DNA of 64,000 bases from Chloroflexota bacterium. GTDB taxonomy: Bacteria > Chloroflexota > Anaerolineae > Caldilineales > Caldilineaceae. Positions 56,825-64,000 of this stretch are shown here, in pieces. Made by a program: the position numbers and the translations under genes. The stretch covers positions 124,001 to 188,000 of the forward strand of contig BOKO01000003.1 in the NCBI GenBank assembly GCA_016861025.1. The letters run 5' to 3'. Below the pieces are notes generated by a model, which saw only the letters and a list, made by a program, of their open reading frames with translations, was not told where the DNA came from and searched no databases. Positions within the stretch are counted from its first letter, which is position 1. The number at the start of each line of letters is the position of its first letter.

Positions 56825-56853
56825 ACTCTACCGCGTTCCATTGTTTCGGTCAA
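56825..56853 (-). promoter_or_regulatory. Sigma70-type promoter for the dipeptide transporter operon
   Basis: Minus strand: TTGACC (56848-56853, 5 of 6), a 17-base spacer and TAGAGT (56825-56830, 4 of 6). It points at the DppB-like gene. Confidence 0.55.
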
Positions 56854-56894
56854 AAGCGCCGCAGACCTCCTCAAGTGCATGAGTAAGCAGACCC

Positions 56895-56909
56895 TATCAA
56901 TATTTGATA
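56895..56909. promoter_or_regulatory. Palindrome upstream of ferredoxin-nos operon
   Basis: TATCAA-TAT-TTGATA, a 15-base inverted repeat about 115 bases before the ferredoxin start. The half-sites are those of FNR (TTGAT/ATCAA) but in the opposite order and with 3-base spacing, so it is not a normal FNR box. A second small repeat TTTCA-TG-TGAAA lies at 56957-56968. Either could bind a regulator of the nos genes. Confidence 0.4.
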
Positions 56910-57023
56910 TTGCTGATGAGACTTTGGTCGCAGCGTTGTCTGCCCACCTCTGATAGTTTCATGTGAAAGCTGCGAACACCGCAATTGTGATCGGGGTTTG
57001 CTCTGCTGTAAGGAGTCAGATGT

Positions 57024-57245
57024 ATGGACACGGCGCATCTGCCACGTATTGACGCTGCACGCTGCACGGGCTGTGAACGCTGCATTGAGATTTGTCCCAC
57101 CCAGGCGCTGGCGCAGGTGAACGGCAAAGCGATATTGCTCTATCCAGAACGATGCACATTCTGCACATTGTGTGAAGACATCTGCCCAACCAATGCGATT
57201 GCATTGCCGTTCCTGATCGTCTTCGCCGAACAGAAAAAGGTGTGA
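57024..57245 (+). CDS. Two [4Fe-4S] cluster ferredoxin preceding nosZ
   Basis: A 73-residue low-potential electron carrier. Two classic cluster motifs are complete: C14-C17-C20-C24 (CTGCERCIEICP) and C44-C47-C50-C54 (CTFCTLCEDICP). The short linker and hydrophobic C-terminus (IALPFLIVFAEQKKV) make it a minimal bacterial ferredoxin. The ATG has AAGGAG 8 bases upstream. It lies 74 bases upstream of nosZ in the same direction and may play the role of NosG/NosH-type iron-sulfur proteins of other clade II clusters; that is inference from position. The intervening 74 bases contain no hairpin, so co-transcription is likely. Confidence 0.9.
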   Translation: MDTAHLPRIDAARCTGCERCIEICPTQALAQVNGKAILLYPERCTFCTLCEDICPTNAIALPFLIVFAEQKKV

Positions 57246-57319
57246 ACAAGGCGATCTCGCCTTGAAATGAGGATAGTTTTCGGACTTTCAAACTTTTTCA
57301 CTACAACAGGAGAGCGACA

Positions 57320-59308
<1,989 letters not shown>

Positions 59309-59400
59309 TGAAAGAGATTGAGAGATTGGAGATTGAGAGACTGGGAGATTGCTGAACAATAAAAGCCAATCTCCAACCTCTCAATCCCCCCAATCTCAAT
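59309..59400. repeat. GGAGATT heptad palindromic element between nosZ and nosB-like gene
   Basis: The left arm (59312-59352) has GAGATTGA/GGAGATT units. A 15-base AT-rich centre follows, and then the right arm (59370-59398) has CAATCTCC/CAATCTC units. The arms are complementary. Confidence 0.85.
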
Positions 59401-59418
59401 GTAGAAGGGGGAATGACA

Positions 59419-60072
59419 ATGTCCACCGACATGGAAAAACTCATCGGTCCGCGCGTGCCAGCGGATGAGTTCAAGGAAAACCGGGCGCGTTACATGATCC
59501 CAACGCTTCTCTTTGCGGCGGCCGCCATCATGATCGTGGTCTCGATGTTTCTGCCCTATTGGAGCCTGACGCTGCACGCGCCGCAGTATCCCCAGGGGTT
59601 GACGGTCGTCGCCTTTGTCAACGATCTGGAAGGCGACATCGCCGAGATCGACGGGTTGAATCATTACATCGGGATGCGTCCGCTTGGGGAGGCGGCGCAG
59701 TTCGAGAAGCAAGTCTCGATCTATGGGATCGTCGGTGTGTCGTTGTTGATTCTGGCGGCAATCTTTGTTCACAATCGATGGGCGGCGCTGTTGGCGCTGC
59801 CAGGATTGGGGCTGCCGATCTTCTTTTTGCTCGACCTGCAATTCTGGCTCGCCAACTTCGGTCAAAATCTCGACCCGACGGCGCCGCTGTCGAGCAGCGT
59901 CAAGCCCTTCATCCCACCCGCGCTCGGCGTCGGCAAGATCGCCCAGTTTCGCACCGAAGCGCAGCCGGAGATCGGGTTGTGGCTGGCGTTCGGCGCGTCG
60001 GCGTTGATCCTGGTCGGGTTGTACTTTCATCGGCGCGCGTATAAGCCGTTGGTGGAAGCGCAACAAAAATAG
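59419..60072 (+). CDS. NosB-like membrane protein of the nos operon
   Basis: A 217-residue membrane protein of unknown function found at the position of NosB in clade II nos clusters. Four hydrophobic segments are visible (MIPTLLFAAAAIMIVVSMFLP, IVGVSLLILAAIFV, LLALPGLGLPIFFLLDL, LWLAFGASALILVGLYF). An exported loop after the first span has the motif WSLTLHAPQYPQGLTV, conserved in such proteins as I recall. The second of two ATGs (59419) fits the AAGGGGGA site better than the ATG at 59413. Assignment as NosB rests on size, membrane pattern and location between nosZ and nosD, not on a known activity. Confidence 0.8.
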   Translation: MSTDMEKLIGPRVPADEFKENRARYMIPTLLFAAAAIMIVVSMFLPYWSLTLHAPQYPQGLTVVAFVNDLEGDIAEIDGLNHYIGMRPLGEAAQFEKQVSIYGIVGVSLLILAAIFVHNRWAALLALPGLGLPIFFLLDLQFWLANFGQNLDPTAPLSSSVKPFIPPALGVGKIAQFRTEAQPEIGLWLAFGASALILVGLYFHRRAYKPLVEAQQK

Positions 60073-60078
60073 GATGGC

Positions 60079-60116
60079 AAGTCTGAATCGTGAATTGTGA
60101 ATCGTGAGTTGTGAAA
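60079..60116. repeat. GAATTGT-type heptad repeat before nosD
   Basis: About five consecutive 7-base units, GAATCGT, GAATTGT, GAATCGT, GAGTTGT and GAAATGC. No complementary arm is present at this site, but CACAATT units occur at 63462-63490 in the opposite orientation. Confidence 0.7.
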
Positions 60117-60142
60117 TGCGTTCAGGGTGTGAGGCGAGACAG

Positions 60143-61597
60143 ATGCGGTTGTTGAGTCAAGCTCGAGTTGCAGGCAGCGTGCTGTTGCTGCTCCTTTTTT
60201 CTGCATTTACTCTGCCTCTACGCGCTTCTGCATCGGGTCAGGTCACACCGCAAACGGTCGCAGAGACGACGCAGTGCGGTCATGTCAGCCTGCAGGCGAT
60301 GATCGACGAAGCGGAGGCAGGTGATACACTCGTCGTTCCCGCCGGAACCTGGCAGGCGCCGATCCGCATCGACAAGCCGTTGACGCTGGAAGGGCAAGCC
60401 TGGCCCGTGATTCGGGGCGATGGCAGCGGCAATGTGGTTGCGATCACCGCGCCCAACGTGACGTTGCGCGGCTTTGTCGTGGCTGGCTCTGGCAAGTCGC
60501 TCGACCGCGAAGACAGCGGCATCCGCGTCTCGGCGCCCAACGCTGTCATCGAGAACAACCGCATCGAGGACGCACTTTTTGGCATTTACCTGGAGCGGGC
60601 GGCGGACAGCGTCGTGCGCGGCAACACGATCCTGGGCATGGCTCTGCCGATCTCGCGGCGCGGGGACGGGCTGAAAATCTTCTACAGCCCCAATACGCTG
60701 GTCGAAGGCAATGTCATGCGCGACACGCGCGACGCCATTCTCTGGTATTCGCCCTACAGCGTTGTGCGCCACAACGATTTTGCCGACGGGCGCTATGGGT
60801 TGCACCTGATGCAGTCGGATCACCACCTCATCGAAGAAAATGTCTTTCGCAACAACTCAGTCGGCGTCTATGTGATGTATGGAACCAGCTTCGAGTTGCG
60901 GCGCAACCTGATCGCCGCCAATCGCGGACCCAGCGGCTACGGCGTCGGTCTCAAAGAAGCCAGCGACGTGTTGATGGAAGGCAACCGCATCGTAGGGAAC
61001 CGCGCCGGCGTCTATTCCGACAGCTCGCCGCTGCGTCCGAACACGACCGTGACCTACCGAAACAATCTCTTCGCCTATAATGAGATCGGGCTGGAAATGT
61101 TGCCCAATACACAGAACAACCGCTTCCAGGAAAACATTCTGCTCGACAACGGCGAACAGGTCAACGTCTACGGCGGCGGCGATCTGACGCGCAACGAATG
61201 GGCGTTCGACGGGCGCGGCAACTATTGGAGCGACTATGCTGGCTTCGACGCCAACGGCGACGCCATCGGCGACCTGCCCTACATCAGCAAAAGTCTTTTT
61301 GATAGCCTGATCGGCGTGCAACCAGAATTGCGGCTTTTCCAGCTCAGCCCGGCAAGCGACGCGCTCGACCTGGCGGCGAAGGCGTTCCCGCTCTTTGCAC
61401 CGCAGCCGCGTATGAGCGATCCGGCGCCGCTGACACAGCCGCCCGCGCTTCCGCCGACGCCTGGTCTCGAATCGCCGCCGACCGCAACCAATATAGTTGT
61501 TGCAGTGGCGATGGTGGGTGTGGCGCTCACTATCCTCGCCGCCGGCCTACGACGAAGCAAGCGCCAACGACGCGCCATATCTGCGCAACCTGCGTAA
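60143..61597 (+). CDS. nosD: NosD copper-centre maturation protein
   Basis: Required with NosF and NosY for assembling the CuZ sulfide-bridged cluster of NosZ. It is a 484-residue exported protein. A signal peptide (VAGSVLLLLLFSAFTLPLRA) is followed by a right-handed parallel beta-helix of about ten PbH1 turns, for example NVTLRGFVVAGSGKSLDRED, NAVIENNRIEDALFGIYLER and HHLIEENVFRNNSVGVYVMY. The NosD signature NYWSDYAGFDANGDAIGDLPY follows. A C-terminal Pro linker and transmembrane helix (IVVAVAMVGVALTILAAGL) anchor it. The ATG at 60143 has GAGG 8 bases upstream; the frame's GTG at 60104 lies within a heptad repeat. Confidence 0.95.
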   Translation: MRLLSQARVAGSVLLLLLFSAFTLPLRASASGQVTPQTVAETTQCGHVSLQAMIDEAEAGDTLVVPAGTWQAPIRIDKPLTLEGQAWPVIRGDGSGNVVAITAPNVTLRGFVVAGSGKSLDREDSGIRVSAPNAVIENNRIEDALFGIYLERAADSVVRGNTILGMALPISRRGDGLKIFYSPNTLVEGNVMRDTRDAILWYSPYSVVRHNDFADGRYGLHLMQSDHHLIEENVFRNNSVGVYVMYGTSFELRRNLIAANRGPSGYGVGLKEASDVLMEGNRIVGNRAGVYSDSSPLRPNTTVTYRNNLFAYNEIGLEMLPNTQNNRFQENILLDNGEQVNVYGGGDLTRNEWAFDGRGNYWSDYAGFDANGDAIGDLPYISKSLFDSLIGVQPELRLFQLSPASDALDLAAKAFPLFAPQPRMSDPAPLTQPPALPPTPGLESPPTATNIVVAVAMVGVALTILAAGLRRSKRQRRAISAQPA

Positions 61598-61622
61598 TCT
61601 GCAGATCAACGAAGTGACAATC

Positions 61623-62474
61623 ATGATCGAATTTACCGACCTCACCAAACGTTACGGGAAATTCACCGCCGTCGATCACCTGACGCTGCACGTGCCGGCG
61701 CGGGGCGCGGTGGCGCTGTGGGGCGTCAACGGCGCCGGCAAGACGACCATGATCAAGTGCTTGCTTGGTCTGCTGCGCTTCGATGGGCGCATCACGGTCG
61801 ATGGCTGCGATGTGCGCCGTCAAGGTCGCGCTGCTCGCCAGCGCATTGGCTATGTGCCGCAGGAGCTCGCCTTCTATAAAGAGATGACCACCTACGATAT
61901 GGCTGAGTTCTATGCCCGCCTCAAGGATGCACCAACAACCCGCATTGCGACGGTGTTAGAGCAGGTTGGATTGGGTGAGCATCAAGACAAGCCGGTCGGC
62001 GCGCTCTCCGGCGGCATGAAGCAGCGACTGGCGCTTGGCCTGGCGCTCCTGGCTGACCCGCCCGTGCTGGTGATGGACGAACCGACCTCGAATCTCGACA
62101 CCGCGGCGCGCAGCCAGCTGCTGCAATTGTTGGTCGAGGTCAAGGCCGCGGGCAAAACCATCTTGTTCACCTCGCACCGCATCGAGGAGGTGGAAGCGCT
62201 GGCGGACACGGTCGCCGTGATGGAAAGTGGGCGGCTGCACTTCACTTGTTCGTCAGGCGCTCTGGCGCAGCGCATCGGTCTGCGCACACAGGTCAAATTC
62301 ATGGTGCCCGGCCATCAGATCGACCTTGCGCTCGACATTCTGCGCGGCGATGGATTGGCGGCGCGGCGCAACGGCGTCGGCGTGATCGTCGATGTCGCCC
62401 ATGGTGAGAAAGCGCGCCCGATCCACGCGCTGGGCCGCGCCAACATTGAAGTCATTGATTTTGAGCTGGAGTGA
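61623..62474 (+). CDS. nosF: NosF ABC ATPase
   Basis: The ATPase of the NosFY exporter that supplies sulfur or an equivalent for CuZ assembly. It has 283 residues. Walker A is GVNGAGKTTMIK, the signature LSGGMKQRLALGLALL, Walker B LVMDEPTSNLD and the switch His in FTSHRIEEVEAL; the C-terminal extension of about 80 residues is typical of NosF/CcmA-like ATPases. The ATG follows nosD by 25 bases with a weak GAAGTGA site. The frame is open upstream inside nosD, but that part is not real. Confidence 0.95.
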   Translation: MIEFTDLTKRYGKFTAVDHLTLHVPARGAVALWGVNGAGKTTMIKCLLGLLRFDGRITVDGCDVRRQGRAARQRIGYVPQELAFYKEMTTYDMAEFYARLKDAPTTRIATVLEQVGLGEHQDKPVGALSGGMKQRLALGLALLADPPVLVMDEPTSNLDTAARSQLLQLLVEVKAAGKTILFTSHRIEEVEALADTVAVMESGRLHFTCSSGALAQRIGLRTQVKFMVPGHQIDLALDILRGDGLAARRNGVGVIVDVAHGEKARPIHALGRANIEVIDFELE

Positions 62475-62575
62475 GTTGTCGAGAGTGGGAGACATGAAGA
62501 AGGGGAGATAGGGAGAGAGCACAAGTCACAATGGATCGTGAATTGACTCCCCATCTTTCACTCTTCGGAGAAGAG
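62475..62575. repeat. Degenerate palindromic heptad-type element between nosF and nosY
   Basis: A purine arm (GAAGAAGGGGAGATAGGGAG type, 62485-62518) and a pyrimidine arm (CTCCCCATCTTTCACTC, 62548-62564) are partly complementary; GTGAATTG in the centre recalls the GAATTGT type. It is less regular than other copies. Confidence 0.5.
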
Positions 62576-62583
62576 GCGGCGAG

Positions 62584-63414
<831 letters not shown>

Positions 63415-63424
63415 GGAGAGACGG

Positions 63425-63495
63425 GTTGCGAGGGGCGCGGGCGAGAACCTGCTTCGCACGTCACAATTCGCTGTTTACGATTCACAATTCGATGG
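63425..63495. repeat. CACAATT-type heptad repeat before nosL
   Basis: Units CACAATT, CGCTGTT, TACGATT and CACAATT occur at 7-base spacing (about 63462-63489). They are preceded by GAGGGGCG-type sequence near 63432 that resembles the 34158 element. It fills the nosY-nosL gap and runs into the possible earlier start of nosL. Confidence 0.6.
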
Positions 63496-63509
63496 GTGAC
63501 AAAGAACGT

Positions 63510-63992
<483 letters not shown>

Positions 63993-64000
63993 GAGAGATT

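Noticed and set aside
56895..56909. FNR/Dnr box upstream of nos genes
   Set aside because: Half-sites are inverted relative to TTGAT-N4-ATCAA and the spacing is 3, so it does not meet the FNR pattern; kept only as an unspecified palindrome.

Overview
The window reads as a GC-rich chromosomal segment of a filamentous-type Chloroflexota bacterium, most likely near Caldilineae/Anaerolineae. This is an inference from gene content: clade II nitrous oxide reductase, RqcH/NFACT protein, F420-type split-barrel oxidoreductase, many secreted proteins with Thr-Pro linkers, GTG/TTG starts with good Shine-Dalgarno sites, and dispersed heptanucleotide repeats. There is no rRNA, no recognisable transposase and no CRISPR array. 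One tRNA gene (Leu, UAA) is present. About 50 protein genes cover most of the sequence.

Layout. 1-7.4 kb (minus): guaB (cut by the window edge) behind a membrane-anchored propeller protein, then serB, an FG-GAP/ASPIC secreted protein and a Bcp peroxiredoxin. 7.4-14.7 kb: secreted subtilase overlapping a lipase-like hydrolase, a REC-cyclase protein divergent from a GAF protein, two L,D-transpeptidases and tRNA-Leu. 14.9-26 kb: nitroreductase, RqcH, a GNAT/CelD-like acyltransferase with a small partner, a secreted Thr-Pro-rich protein, a molybdopterin oxidoreductase, ilvE and a multi-span membrane protein. 26-37.9 kb (minus): solitary hyuB, pterin carbinolamine dehydratase, a trypsin-like protease, mutS, an SMP-30 lactonase, tyrosine phenol-lyase, lysS and greA. 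38-46 kb (plus): methyltransferase, amylosucrase, class III aminotransferase and a complete polar amino acid ABC transporter. 46-56.7 kb (minus): a BMP-type nucleoside ABC transporter, an F420-type oxidoreductase, a VOC dioxygenase-like protein, a YtcJ-type amidohydrolase and a dipeptide ABC system without ATPases. 57-64 kb (plus): ferredoxin, nosZ, a NosB-like membrane protein, nosD, nosF, nosY and nosL, which together form an N2O respiration operon.

The most unusual feature is a family of dispersed elements built from degenerate 7-bp units (GGAGATT, CGTGTTG, GAATTGT, CTCGCCC types), usually arranged as a left arm and a complementary right arm so that the transcript can fold. They occupy many gene junctions, including most junctions of the nos operon. 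They also lie in frame inside three protein genes: mutS once, the molybdopterin oxidoreductase twice and hyuB once. There they add roughly 23-35 residue segments absent from the family consensus as I know it. This resembles the Rickettsia palindromic elements and the cyanobacterial heptanucleotide STRR repeats in behaviour, but the unit sequences are different.

Other points: four sigma70-like promoters can be placed with good spacing, one with an inverted repeat over its -10; several strong hairpins mark operon boundaries or processing sites; two ABC systems lack partners (no dipeptide ATPases, only one BMP permease).
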